Assembly: GCA_910589415.1 (NCBI GenBank)
Contig: OU342635.1
Coordinates: 7,750,001 to 7,814,000, forward strand
DNA: 64,000 nt
From: Malachius bipustulatus
Taxonomy: Eukaryota; Arthropoda; Insecta; Coleoptera; Melyridae
Direction of reading: 5' to 3'
Positions 22,377-34,665 of the stretch are shown here, one piece after another. The notes below the pieces were generated by a model, which searched no databases, was not told the DNA's origin, and saw nothing but the letters and a program-made list of their open reading frames with translations. Within the stretch, counting starts at the first letter, position 1. Each line of letters opens with the position of its first letter. A program made the position numbers and the translations under genes.

Positions 22377-24000
22377 TTTTTTTTTATTGAAAATGCAGAT
22401 GCACTGCAGGGAAATCCCTATGACGCTCTGGGAGCGGTGCATGAGCGGAGATATCGATTCACGTTGGCCTTGAATCGCTGTAGGTTGTATAGGGTGGTAC
22501 GAGGTGTAACGAGCTGAACCTGATACGGATGAGCGTCTGCGGCTCGACGTGTATTTCTGCCCGGTCTTGTTCTAGGTGGGATCAAGCGGGCCACGTCTTT
22601 TGAACACTTTCCATAAAAATATCTGTAAAACAGACTCAGGTCAGCTGCTCTTCTTCGATGTTCGAGAGTGTCTAAATTTTTTGTCAAATCTGGGTCCCCA
22701 ATCAAGTGTATGGCTCTTTTCTGGATAGAGTCGAGTAGTCTCAGCGTATGTTTAGGAGCTGAGCTCCAAACATGTGAGCAGTACTCCAAGGATGGTCGGA
22801 TTTGAGCCTTGTATAAGAGGAGAAGCTGTTGTGGTGTATAAAATTTCTCCGTGCGGAAGAGTGTTCCAAGTTTTTGAGAAGAACTCTTCACCAAACCTGC
22901 AACATGATCATGCCAAGACATGTTCGCTCCGAGGCTCACTCCAAGTAAACGAAGAGACGACGCTGGAGTAAGAGAGTGTCCCGCCATCACCATATCTGGC
23001 TCCAAAACGTTGGTCTTTTTGGAGAAGATGACTGCTTGGGTTTTTACAGCATTAAATTGGACTTGGTTTCTATCGCCCCAAGCCAGAATGTCTTGTAAGT
23101 CATTGTTAAGTATGGCAACTTCTTGCTCTCTGCGAGTCTGTGCGTCGATGAAGTCGTTGATAAATATTAGAAGGAGAGTCTGAGATAAAATGGATTCCTG
23201 AGGCACACCGGCATTGATGGAAAAGGTCTCCGAAAGAACTCCATCGACTGCCACCTGTAATGAGCGATCTCCGAGATAACTCGCAAGCCACAAGCAGAAT
23301 TTCTCTAGCATGCCATAAGCCTGCAGTTTTGCCAACAGTCCATCATGCATGGACACGGTCGAAAGGTCTAGAAATATCAAGCGCAAACCCTCAAGTCAAT
23401 TAATATCAAGTCTTCCCATGGTGTTCGATTGCGCCGTTCCACAGTTAGGTGACGTAAGTCAGAAGGTCACCAGCTGACCTCTGTTTGCGGAATCCGTATT
23501 GGCGGTCGCTGATTATAGTAGCTCCTTCTAAGTACTTTAAAAGATGTTGGTTAATAGATTTCTCCATAATCTTGGATAATCCTGAAAGCAGTGCCACTGG
23601 TCGATAGTTATTTGGTAAAGACTTTTTGCTTTTCTTGGGAATAGGTTGGATCCGTGCAGATTTCCAGCAAGAAGGAAATATTCCCTTTTTATACGACAGA
23701 TTGAAAAGTCGACAGAAAACGGATGACAGCTCAGTGGCGCATTTTTTAAGTACGATAACAGGTACGTCATCAGGCTCAGAAACTTTGTTTGGGTCTAAGG
23801 CTAATATAATGCGCTTTATGACACGCTGTCGAAAACACTGTCTGATCTTTTGGGCTCCACGGAAGAGATCAACGGAGTTCTCCCCTGAAAGTCGACGGAA
23901 GAGTATGAGGAAAAGACTCCCGCCAACAATTTCGCCTTCTCAGTAGCCATGGATGCGATAGTCCCGTCTATCTTTTCCGTGGCTGTTATCTCTCTAAACG
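22376..24000 (-). pseudogene. Dead non-LTR retrotransposon (CR1/Jockey-like RT), copy 1
   Basis: The minus strand carries a reverse transcriptase remnant of the CR1/Jockey type. From 5' to 3': EKAKLLAGVFSSYS (~23940), ALDPNKVSEPDDVPVIVL (~23780), NYRPVALLSGLSKIMEKSIN (~23590), QYGFRKQRSAGDLLTYVT then a TAA at 23446-23448, and FDRV in a shifted frame. An open frame of 322 codons follows (23386-22418): DGLLAKLQAYG, GVPQESILSQ, FINDFIDA, NAVKTQAVIFSKK, SLEYCSHVWSSAP, then the C-terminal NLQRFKANVNRYLRS. The catalytic (F/Y)ADD box expected after FINDF is missing: IDA joins directly to QTRREQE near 23140. A second internal loss removes the stretch before YNLQRF, which copy 2 retains. The 3' end is AATAAA followed by an A-run at 22376-22387. 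The endonuclease and ORF1 are absent. Confidence 0.9.
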
Positions 24001-25480
24001 GAAGTTAAATCGCATCTGAAAATTTATTTTAACAAAATTTGAGTCCGAGACCGAAAGGTCAACGAGTTTTGTTTTCGTTTGAGAATTTACGTTTTAAGCT
24101 CATTAAATTTAACAGCGTGGCCATCGTGTTTATTTTCAGCGACAATGAAGAATTTTCTTAAATCTCGAGCTACAATTAAAACGTACCTATAGCCGATTAA
24201 ACAAGAGTGTTTCCGGCAAATTTTCTCTTTAATTACAGTCTTTCCGGTAGCGACCAATCTCAATATCAAATAATGCGTGAAGGGTTACATATAAAAGAAC
24301 GCTCTTAATAATTAGCGTTAATATCCGGTGAAAATGACCGTTTTCAACAGTAGCATTTCCCAGCATAACTTCACCTCCTAGCACGTAAAACAGAAACAAC
24401 TCATTGCTATTACAATTCAAGGTTACCCCATTTGGCCAACTTAATTGAGGAAGGTGTCTAAAAAATTGAATTTCTCGCGAGAATAACTCGCATCCTAAAA
24501 CTTTCCCTTTCCTCCTTTTTTAAAGTGTGCGGAGAGAGTTTCACATAGAGAGTAGAATAATCTGTCCCCCAATTTGATCTCTCTATATAATAGTCAGAGA
24601 TATATAATATATATTGTCAGAGAAAAATTATATTTTCATAATTTACTACCTTTATCTCTAATTTTTCTCTTGGCCTAGTAGCTGATATTTTTTTCTCACC
24701 CCCCCCCCCCCCCCCTACATCATTACAAATTCTCTGTTATTTAATCCAGAAATTAGGGGAGGGGGAATATAAACATCCTTCCCATATAATAATTATTTAC
24801 CATTCCTACGTGATATAACTTTTTGTATCTGAGATATTCTTTGTAATCTGGGAAAAGGAACATCATAATTAATTGAGCATCTTGCTGTGTTGCTTTTACT
24901 AGGTACTTCCATTGTTGCAATAATTTTTCTTTTATTTTTTTAAATTCTGATATAACAAATCATTTCAGACATAAATCGCCCAGCATCAGCACTAAAGACT
25001 CACGAAAGGAAAACTATGACAAAAGATTAAGCGATTTTAACTCCGCCGATAAGATTTATTGTCCATGTCCTAGCACTTCACGCGAATTTTATATGAGGAT
25101 CGAACATCCAGCCAGAAGTACGATATAATATCGTATTTTATCCGGAACGCGATGAAAGGTACATTAGAAGTTTATTTTTCTACCACATGCAAGGTAGTCG
25201 TTAAAGCCAGTCATTAATCTTACCTTTACAATACCGTCTACTTCCAGACAACTGCTCACGCTAGATGAATCGTCGTCGTCTCCAAGACTAGGATTATCCT
25301 TTACAATAACTCACCCAGGAAGAGTCATACAATTCATAGCAGCGATCAAGGAGTTTATACTTTACGACGTGATGATACTAGACGTCCGGTTACTTATTCC
25401 GGTTGTACTTAATTCATTCATTACCGGGGAGGAAATGACAGACGTTACAAAAATTCCAGACAGTGAAATATGCTACCATT
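24001..25480. other. Spacer with a 17-C run; no gene recognised
   Basis: No recognisable gene. It contains imperfect AGAGATATATAATATATATT low-complexity DNA near 24595-24625 and a homopolymer of 17 C at 24699-24715. Frames at 24087-24420 (minus, about 60 codons each) carry no motif. Confidence 0.4.
24699..24715. repeat. Poly(C) run, 17 bases
   Basis: Uninterrupted C run in AT-rich DNA. The complementary strand is an uninterrupted G run able to stack as a quadruplex. Its length may be unreliable in assembly. Confidence 0.9.
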
Positions 25481-25482
25481 TA

Positions 25483-25886
25483 CAGCTCATCGATTATTTA
25501 TTGGCGGAGAATTCTTGAAAATTGATAAGCCATAAAAATTTTATCGGTATACTCGTGATTCAAAAAAGTCCTATCTAAATGTAAAGAGAACAGAAATAAT
25601 TTAACACTTTTGCATGGATCTCCCTGAACATTCGATTTTTTGTTCGCTCTTATCTTTGTGATTGTCTCGATAATGAGTGTTTATCATTTAAAACGTTCAT
25701 CCAATTGCACCTGCCATAGGCGGCGTGGTTGATATTGAATATTATCAGCTGAAAATTGACAAGATTTTGTCCATAGTGAGAGTTATAAGCATCATTTTTT
25801 TTGCACGCCACTGCCTGAATCAATATTTTTGCTATCAGTCGAGATTAATTCAGAGAATTCTCCGCCAATAAATAACCGATGAACTG
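25483..25886. mobile_element. 404-bp MITE with ~34-bp TIRs
   Basis: Left end CAGCTCATCGATTATTTATT and right end (reverse complement) CAGTTCATCGGTTATTTATT. Both then continue GGCGGAGAATTCT. TA flanks both ends (25481-25482 and 25887-25888). The interior is non-coding. The TA duplication and CAG-type terminus fit a non-autonomous Tc1/mariner-like element. Confidence 0.85.
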
Positions 25887-25888
25887 TA

Positions 25889-28800
25889 TGTATTGTTACG
25901 TTTCTGCTCAAATGTGGATAACGAAACAAAGAGTCTACACGCACTTATACCTACGTCTTGTAATAATTATTCTTGATGCAGACAATAATTCTTCTTAAAG
26001 TGTTTCTAAATACCTAACTGAAAATGTTGAGTCAAAAATTTTGCAGAAACGACGTGTGTTTAATGGTCTTGAACATAGTTTCCCTATGATTAAAGTTAAC
26101 AATCTTTGCTTTTATGCCGTTTGCCGATATATGGAGCCGTTCCCGCAGTACACTGCTTTCAAAATGAAAAACAGGGTGTCCTATTTGAAAAAATGACCAC
26201 AATGGTTGGTGGGGGTGAGAGCGGTGGGGGTAAAAATTTGAAGTTGAGGTGTGTGAGCTTTTTTTTAAACGTTTCTGTCTGAATAATGAATTATTCCATA
26301 AATTGCTGACAAAAAAAACCGTGGAGATCGTACGAATTCCTTCACATTCAAGAACGTGCAAGGAACAAATAACGAGCTGTCATGACTCTATGCGAAGCTT
26401 GGAACCAGGGAAGTCTCTTGTGGACCGAAGTCCGGACTTGGTCTGACGAAAGGTTTTCTAATCGAAGCTGTCAGAGAATAGGCCCAAAAGAATTTCGAAG
26501 ATAGACTGTTCGGACGGAAAATCAAACTGAACAACAATCTGAACAGGTACTTACAAATTCTTTATGGTGGGGGAGGACACAGTCTGTCTCAAATGTGTAG
26601 CAGACGACGAGAACTCCTACTACTACATAGGTGTACGTGAGGTAGAGTTAGACGGGATAGTTTTTGGTCAGAGGAACTGCTAGAGGACCAAATGAAGCTC
26701 CTTTCATGAAAAGACCTCTAGGTCGGAACCTCTAGACCTCTAGTTGCATGGTGCGGGAATGTTGAAAATAGTTTTTGGTGGCCTGACCTAGTCGCTTGTA
26801 GTACCTGACCTTATCCCACCATACACATACTCGTACCCATTGTAAGTAGTTTCTGGCCCCTTCTAGTAGGTGCAGAAGGAGTCATGTTTTCTCAATAGGA
26901 CTAGGCTAGTTATCAACACTTAAAGAAAGAGAAAACTTTTCATGAAGGAAAACTCATTCTTAAGAATAATGTCGATATAGAAAAAAATATAGTCACAATC
27001 AAGAATATAGAAACAAAAGTTAATATAATTAAAAATTCTAAGCATTTAAGAAATTTGTCCCAGAAAAGTAAAAGAGAGGCGTTATTGTATCTTGAATAAT
27101 CTTTCCAATCCCTCTCTGAATATCTTCTTGAATTACCTGGCTCAAAATTGATAGCCCTTGCATGATGATAGAGATTCTCTAGATTTTATCCCGAATTTTA
27201 GGATTAAAAACATCAGACTTGAATTTATTTTCCCCGGGCGGCTCTTCTATCACGATAATGGCATAAATCTCTCCATCAAAGCTGAGCCCATCCAAATGAT
27301 AACACAATCTTAACTTCAAAGTTCCCGTACCTTCGCTGCGTTCACCTGTATTCTTGTGTTAAATCTTTGAAGGTGGAAGTTTACGATATCGGACGGATAA
27401 AAAGCATATTGTTATCGACTTTAGGGAAAAATCATCAACGAGCGGGTATCGAAACAAAAATCCAAGCTAGGGAGAGACTCTTTGCATTATTCGACATAGC
27501 AAGGATTACAGTATTCAAGTTTTCTCGCAACTTTCGCCTTCTTTTTCGACATCGAAATGAATAATGATACTTAAAATAGGAAAGCAGTTAAAATTTATGA
27601 GAATTTTTGTATTTAGAAGGGCAGTTTCTTTCCTTATAATCTTAGGTAGTGCTGGCCTGCCGGTACTTTAAAAGTCACTCCTGAAGCTATATTAATCTCT
27701 AAACTTAAACAAGTTGTATTAAGTGATTCGTTCTGGAAGTTTTTATAAGTTTAGTTAATATTGATCTTACCGGATTAAAAAAAAAAATAGTAAATTTAGC
27801 AGCGGTTCATCAGTTTCACGTTTTATGGTTAATTGAATCATTCCAGAACAATGCGCTGAAACTTTTCAATGCCCCAAACAAAAGATTCTTCCCATTTTCA
27901 AATTAATCATTTCTATAGTTCCAGGACTAAAATAATCAGTTTAGAATTCGATAAGAAGAGGGATATCTGAGATAAAAATTGATAAATTATTTCACGTCAA
28001 GATCGAGGTGACGCATGCAAAGAATCCAACTCTTTAAAAGAGTAAAGTCTCAGCTCCAGCTCGACTTGGATTTAAATGATTGATGATTACCATTTTATAA
28101 TTATTATTTCTATCCATTTCCAATAGCTTGAATTGAATAAAAATGTATTCGATCGAATAATTCACCCTAGTTTTGTATCTCTCAACAAATTGAATATCAT
28201 CATTACTGTGAATAGCTCGGAGGGATGTTTATTTAAATCCACTATCTAGAGAAATAAATACCGAGCATTTGAACGAGCCCTGAAGGAATTATGCAGCAGT
28301 ACTTGTGCTAGTACTGGACTAGGACTCGGGAAAGCGTATACTATGGAAATAACAAGTCGAGTATGTAATTATTAATTTCCACGGCTTCAAGTATGCAACA
28401 TGGTCAGTGAATATGTTAACTAGAGTCCAGATTAACAATTTAAATACTAAAATATTTATCTGATCCAGTGGGAATTCAAAACGAAGTTGCTTTTTGAGCC
28501 AGTAATATCAATTCCGTTTCACATTTGAGTAGGAAATTTCAGTTATTAATTATATACACTAAAGCCAGATGGAAACTTCAATGGACGCAATATGCCGGAA
28601 GTGAATCGATCTGACGGTACCGGTTACTATATACCTGCCAGAATTATTAATTTGTCGGAATGCAGTATGCGGTGTGTTTGAAATGACTATTGAAACCAGT
28701 CTACTCTCGATCCAGGAGATCTAATAATGCACTATTGCATACAACTTGTTGTTATTCAAATTGGAAAAGTTATTTCAATTACGTACCTGCTTCTATACTT

Positions 28801-29282
28801 AAATCTTCTTCATTCTTATCATTTCCATCACGTGAGGATTTAAAAGGTTTATCTTATTAAACCAAAAGCATTTTTTGACAAAGCATTATTTTGTGTAAAA
28901 GTAGGTACGTGAATGATGGTAAGGTACCTCATCTGAACCATTCCTTGCCTTTGGTTAGCCTCTCCTAAAATTTCAATAAATTTATCTTCTCTTGTGATGA
29001 GGCTAGAAATCGTGTAGCCCCCGACACGCTCCCGGAATGATTGGCCGATTTTAAAAGGTTTTTCTCGGATATCACGCTAACCGGGATCGCTCTGAAATGA
29101 TTCATTTCAGCTTTCAACTCCTCACAATCTGCCGACTATAAGAAAATTGTTTTACGATAACGATGTGTTAAGTTTTCCGCATTTTTCATCTCTTACCAAC
29201 CACTCTGCTTTGTTACTGGCTGATCTTGGTAAACAGTGAGTTTTTTTTTTTAAATTATATGGTGAATTTTTAGAGTTGGTAT
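25889..29282. other. Stretch without recognised gene
   Basis: No protein family recognised. A solitary terminus-like ACAGGGTGTCCTATTT occurs at 26173, with a G-rich tract at 26209-26232 inside it, so a truncated element of the CAGGGTG group may begin there. The 26032-26361 minus frame (109 codons) crosses this and is judged spurious. The 26600-26880 segment is GC-richer and contains repeated CCTCTAG strings, without a gene model. Confidence 0.4.
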
Positions 29283-29302
29283 CCCCCCCCCCCCCCCCCC
29301 CC
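29283..29302. repeat. Poly(C) run, 20 bases
   Basis: Uninterrupted C run, first of two in this region, preceding the degenerate ~120-bp array. Confidence 0.9.
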
Positions 29303-29329
29303 AGAGTGTCTTAATTACGACGTCTCACT

Positions 29330-29945
29330 TGTTTCGTGGCAAAAATGCTGCAAAATTCACTTACTGATCTTGAGCGGCATAGAAATTTTAGGGATGGTAC
29401 GAAGGTATTTCTCTATTTTTTGGGAATCTTTTAGCATCAAAAACTTCTCGTTTTGCGGCCAAAAGCCTGAAAAAAAGGCTCACTGATGTTGGGGAGGACA
29501 TGTAGTTTTTAAAAATCTTACGATGATCAATTTACAATTCTTTCACCACCACAGTGTCTTTCCCACAACTTCTTTCTTCTTGTTTTTCGGTCAGAATGCT
29601 GCAAAAATGGCTGGCGATCTTCGGCGGCTTCGAAGCTTTTCGACAGACGACCTACGGTGAATTTTAAGAATTTTTGCGGCCGTAAGACTGCAAAAATTTC
29701 TGATTGCATTGTTATTTGTGGCGACTGTGAGTGTCCATAATTTTTCACCCCCCCCCCCCCCCCCCACAGTATCGTTTTAAAAATTTCTCTTTTCTTGTTG
29801 TGCGGCCGGAAGACTGCAAAAATGTCTGACTGCATGGATCTTTGGGACGACATAGTGTTTTTGCAACGTCTTATCTTTTTTTAGCGTCGGAAATCGTGCT
29901 AGAATTTTCTGCAGACTTTGGCCGACATCAAGTTTTTTTCAAGAT
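29330..29945. repeat. Degenerate tandem array, unit ~90-130 bp
   Basis: A core GCGGCC.(A/T)AAG.CTGCAAAAAT, then CTGA/CTCACTGAT, then a GACGACAT-like string and GTTTTT recurs near 29337, 29455, 29590, 29677, 29802 and 29888. Units are 60-75 percent alike by eye. One contains the second poly(C) run (29748-29765). The minus frame 29527-29853 is an artefact of the repeat, as its glycine run is the C tract read backwards. Confidence 0.65.
29748..29765. repeat. Poly(C) run, 18 bases
   Basis: Uninterrupted C run inside the degenerate array; same orientation as the run at 29283. Confidence 0.9.
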
Positions 29946-29989
29946 GTTACTATTGCGAATTGTCAGAAATGTTTTCTACTCTAATTATT

Positions 29990-31560
29990 AGTGTGTTTCC
30001 AGTTACTTCTTTTTCTTTAATTTATGGCTAAAACGACGCCAAAAGCTGATCTTGAGTGACTACTACTAGCCAAGCCGTTGCTGAGCCCTTCCTGGCTAGT
30101 TTGTCTGCAGCCTCGTTTCCAGCTGTCCCTCGATGACTCGGCACCCAAAGAGGTGTTACCTTGTTATGTTTAGCCAGATCAGTGGAGTCCTGATCAGTGG
30201 AGTCTCCATGGTAGCCTAACTCTCGGAGAGGATATAGATATCGTTACCTTGGTAAGTCCCTGGTGTGTATTTTCAGGGACATACTACATCTAGGAGACAT
30301 ACCGTATACTCCGGTTCCCGTTCCCGTGTCTCTTTTGGACCATCGGTATACCATACCAGTCCTTTTTTTAGTCAATTAAGTCCTTGAATATTTTTTCAGA
30401 TGTGATCTCAGAGTACATTAAAAATAATATTATATTAGCTACCCTGGAATGTCCGACAAGTCCGAAAAGTTCTCCTCAGTTGTGGTTTTGGTTTAGTTTT
30501 AAGCCCACATTCATGCCTCGTTTCTAACATAAATATTAAGAGATGGCACGTCAAGTATGGCCTCCAAGGTTTCTGTTGATGTTATTCTCATGGTTGTAGT
30601 TATGCATAGGCAGGCTAATAAGTCAAATGTTGGTATAGGTCTCATCACAGCGACGTACATCCAATGTACCATGCATTGGAGGCCACTCTTTATTTTTTTA
30701 ATAAACCTTCTGCAGGTGTAGGTTCCAGGTAAATTTTGCATTCAAGATAATACCCAGATATTCGATTCGGTTGATTGTCCGCAGTCGCTAGTTGGAGTTT
30801 CTATTTTACCGTTCTTTTTTGATGAAAGGTACCTCAGCGGTTTTAGTAGGGTTCACTCGCAGCCCTACCGGTACACACCAGTCCTCTATAGTGTGCAAAG
30901 CTCGCTGCATTAGTTCAGATATCATTTTGGCATACTTAACTAAGACTAATATGATCGTTCGCATAGCCCTGGGTATAGTAGCCTTTGTCTTTTAGCTCGT
31001 CGAGTAGCTCATCCGTTACCATGCCGCCATGTACAGTAAGGAAGAATAGACCCCAACCCGTGGGCATCTTTTGGCAATCTTTTGGCAATGGAACCCTCCA
31101 ACGTCTCACCAAACAATGATCCATGAACTCTCATGTCTTCTATAGCATAGTCTTCAGCCACCTAGTAGTGATGATGAATGATCCACCAAGATTTTTATCA
31201 AATGCACCCTCAATATCAAAAAACGAAAGTGCAATTTCTTCGATGTTCAATGTGTTTTCGATCTTGATCACTAGTTGATGTAAAGCTGATTCACGTTCAG
31301 TGGTCTGTCCCAAAGACAGGTCTGTCTGATATAGCTCTCAACTAGTTTTACCATTGCTTTCAGTAGAAACGTTGTCAGACTGATCGGTCTGACGAAATGC
31401 CTTGGCCTCGTCGTAGTCGTTACGCCCAGACTTTGGGATAAAGGGGTTGGGGATAAGGACGAATGAGCATAGCGTCCATCTTACTTTTTCATCAATTAAG
31501 TTTACTGTTCTAACATCTCTATGGTTGATATATCTTTTTTCTTCACCTTAGAGGTCTTGG
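29990..31560 (-). pseudogene. Dead non-LTR retrotransposon with RT and RNase H (R1/I-like)
   Basis: The minus strand preserves, in several frames, an RT followed by RNase H, as in R1/I-type elements. RT start: IPKSGRNDYDEAKAF (~31430), RPISLTTFLLKAM (~31370), ALHQLVIKIE (~31280), then motif A as FFDIEGAFDK (~31215). A GCPQG-like turn follows (~31090), then DELKDKGYYTQGYANDHISL, the catalytic box YADD being YAND at 30954-30965. Thumb: MVHWMYVAVMRPI (~30680) and LACLCITTTMRITS (~30610). RNase H: WYTDG (~30345) and WVPSHRGTAGNEAADKLARK (~30110). Stops and frameshifts occur throughout, and the Asp-to-Asn change alone would abolish polymerase activity. The 5' part (endonuclease, ORF1) is missing. 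Clade assignment rests on the RNase H and the thumb wording and is less sure than the RT call. Confidence 0.9.
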
Positions 31561-33460
31561 CTTAGGCAATGATAACAGATAAAGAGCTCGTAAATAATTT
31601 CTTTAATGTGTATCTGTCTCTCTAGAGTCTAAAGGCTTCATAGTAGTAGCATAGTAGATAATGTAAGCTACCATGCCAACTAAAGTCCTTCAAGCTTCTT
31701 GTCACTAAATCAACGACTTTGGTCACACTATCTACCTGTGATGGTGTCCTTCAAGAATCGATTATATTTCTTTTTTTTTTCGCAACTAATTCACATTGAT
31801 ATTCCATTAGTTTTGAAGATTTCGTCTCATTTTATCTAACAAAAAGACATCCTCAATCAGTTCGAGTATTAATTTTGAACGATTATTTGATAAGCAAACC
31901 TTTATCAATTTAATCAAGTCAATCCAAGCAATTAATCATGAATTTATAATGATTAAAAGATTAATTATTGGGCTAAACTTAAAAGAGGATCACTATCCGA
32001 TACCATCATCCGGTAATCGAGGAGATCGCAGTCCTCTCATCCCTACGCGAAAGTATTCATATCTAACACCTAATATCCTCTCGGATATTAGCTAGGGCCC
32101 CAAAGCATCAATCAATTAACCGAAAAGGGAGCCCCTCACTTGACTCCATTGTCAATCCGGTTCCCGAGAGCTCGCCAGACGCATTAAGGAAGCCTTTCAG
32201 GCAGCGTTTCGCTTTCCAGGTGTGACATACGACACCCGCTACCGCGCCAGCCTAATTATCCAGGTTGTATAAAAGCCTAATGGAGAAAGGACCCGCGCTA
32301 GAAGTTGCAGAGTTCTCGCTGGAAGATATTGATATTCGCACCCGGGAATGGGATGCTGCTATTGGAAAGTAGAGTGATTATAATTAATTACTTTGGATCT
32401 TTTAAGGAATCCATGTTTTAAGAATAATTGCTTTGGGATTTTATTAAACTTTTTGCGCACACCTTGAGCCGCGCTAAGTTTAAATATGACCAAGTAAATT
32501 ACACGATAGGTATTTACTTTCGATACCTATACTTTATATCTAAAAATATATCAAGAATCAGCAATTTAAGCGAGAAATGTTGTATAATCGGAGAGGATGA
32601 TGATGATGAACCACATTCGTGAAACCATAACTGTCAATATCCCTCATCCTTTACCCTTTACATTAAGGCCTGTCATCCTGTCGCACCGCCAGACAGGTCG
32701 CATACAGTGGAGGGATGAAAAATTAATGTTGGAAATCCTCCCTTAATACTTTACTGTAATCAAAAAAGGGTGTCTCGGTGGAGGGGTCGAATATATCGAT
32801 GCTGATGGGCGTTTAATACATCTCGTACGTTTCATTCCTTTTGGGCACTTTGTTGACCTTTGTAGCAGGGTTTGATAAAGTGAAATAATGGAGTTTTGTT
32901 CATGAAGATTATCTCGCTTTGAAGAGCACGTTAAGTGTTTGTTTGTATGAAATGTTTGCATGAAAGATCGGTTTAAGGTTTAATATTTTGTTACCAGTGG
33001 CGAATAAATAAAATTCCATTTTTCTCCGCCAACTGTTGGCATTAAGCAGTAAATCTTAAAGGGAAGTAATCAGACTTCGCCCAGGGCCCTGGATTAAATT
33101 ACATCTCAGATGAAAACTGAAGAAATACGCTCTTGCTTTCTTCGCGTATTTTCTCTTACCAAAATTACATAATAAAGCTATTCAGTGCTAATTTCATTAA
33201 TGATATTTTTCCTAAAAAGAAAATTACATTCATTATTCACCTTTGTAATAAATAAATATCTGAATGGGAAATTCTCGTCACATTTTCCAGCTTCGTTTGA
33301 GTTATCCTCATTATTAAAAATAAAAGAGAGATTTGAGACGGAAAATTCTTGGAGAGTCCATTGAACCATAAATTATTCAAAAAGTGGAAGCATTTTTCAA
33401 CTGTTCTCTTTGAAAAATACTAATTTAGTTAACTTTTACACCCCAGTGTTATTCCCAATT
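31561..33460. other. Stretch without recognised gene; one TATA-like site
   Basis: No protein family recognised. The 32110-32360 segment is GC-richer with several CpG and contains a TATA box-like string. A (GATGAT)n-type short repeat occurs at 32598-32609. Frames (60-72 codons) carry no motif. Confidence 0.4.
32268..32275 (+). promoter_or_regulatory. Possible TATA box in a GC-richer patch
   Basis: TATAAAAG follows a CpG-containing patch (32150-32265). About 30 bp downstream lies GCTAGAAGTTGCAGAG, with no strong initiator (TCAGT). No convincing downstream coding exon was seen, so this may be chance. Confidence 0.2.
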
Positions 33461-33757
33461 CAATGTAACGCTTTTGTGGCGTTAAAGTTTATTTACGCGT
33501 ACCTTACATCGAAAATAGAATTGTTTTCTCGAGCTAAAATTCCTAGCGACCTTTTTCTTAAAAGTATCGCGTGTAAATTCACGGACTCTTTAATTAAGTG
33601 TAGTTAAAAAATCATCTGAGATGTGCAGCGCGCGCACGAAATACGTCTACTGGAACCTTCCTTAGTTGGCGATATCGACGATAAGCTCTCAGGATTCGTC
33701 CAGGAGAACGCGTGACCTACGACGCGCATCTGGAAGAAAGCGTCGAAGGAAAAAACA
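33461..33757. repeat. Dispersed repeat module P, copy 2
   Basis: Same-orientation partner of 18237-18545. The conserved core includes TTGTTTTCTCGAGCTAAAAT, CCTAGCGACCTTTTTCT and GTATCGCGTGTAAATTCACG. It is not flanked by module Q here, showing that P and Q are independent units. Confidence 0.75.
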
Positions 33758-34664
33758 CAGGCTTGGGAAGATTTACCTCACCTAAATTCTATCTCTTTAT
33801 CTTTCCCCGTGCCTGTACCTTTTTAGAGAAACAAGTACAACTGCTTCTAGCATTTTATCTTCACGAAATTGCATTTTTTAAATCCAAAAACAACTATTGT
33901 TTCGGGTCATTTCAAGAAACCACGTTTCGACCGAAAGTCGTTTAATTGTGAATTTTCCTCTCCAGTCAAATAATTATCTTTAATTGTCTTATTAGACTTT
34001 CCGGCAGGACCTACCTCAATACCGAACGCCGAGGTCAATTTAAATTTCTCAAAACCCGTATATCTCTATTCCAGCAACGCTATCTCAATTCATTTCGCTT
34101 TATCTCATACAAGTAAAATAGAAACAACCGAGTGCTCTCCAACCGACAACTATAAGCTCATTCTATTGAGCTTGTTCGACTTAATTAAGGAAGATACCTA
34201 ATGAAAGTAGGTACTCCCAGCGACCCCAACTGTAAGCAGAGTTTCCTTTGATTCCCGAAAAGCTTTTATAGTAGAAATAGCGAAATCAACATCAGATGAG
34301 ACATTTCAAGTAAATTAGTGCCCACTTTCAGTATACTATTTAGTATTCTGACCGTAGGTGTGAACCGGAATGAATCTGTTCGCCCGCTAACCAAGTTGCC
34401 TTTAGTAACTACTGGACTATTGCTTTCATTTCTGAGTTTATAAAAATATTTTGAGTTTTCCAAGTTTCTGTAAAATTAGAAATAAATAGTACTTTACAGT
34501 TATCCCAAAAAATAGACGGCATATTATGCACATTTTTTCATCGCACAGCTTACCGGAGCCTTGGACGTGTTGGATAACCAAAAATCTCCAAAAAAAGTAG
34601 AATTAGTGAGGTTTGATCTCATTTGAGTGAGTTTTTCTTTCTAATGAAACAGGAGGCTCGTAGC
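33758..34664. other. Stretch without recognised gene
   Basis: No gene recognised. The 33985-34215 part loosely resembles 24230-24465 (shared CTTTCCGG, AGTAAAA.AGAAACAAC, ACTTAATTAAGGAAG), which may mark another old dispersed repeat, but the match is weak. Confidence 0.3.
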
Positions 34665-34665
34665 C

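Noticed and set aside
22774..23183. Plus-strand frames opposite the reverse transcriptase
   Set aside because: Shadows of the minus-strand RT frame; the RT motifs are unambiguous on minus.
29527..29853. 108-codon minus frame with a glycine run
   Set aside because: Glycines are the 18-C run in reverse; the rest is the degenerate tandem repeat.
33985..34215. Similarity to 24230-24465
   Set aside because: A few shared strings only (CTTTCCGG, AGAAACAAC, ACTTAATTAAGGAAG); alignment could not be extended by eye, so not listed as a repeat.
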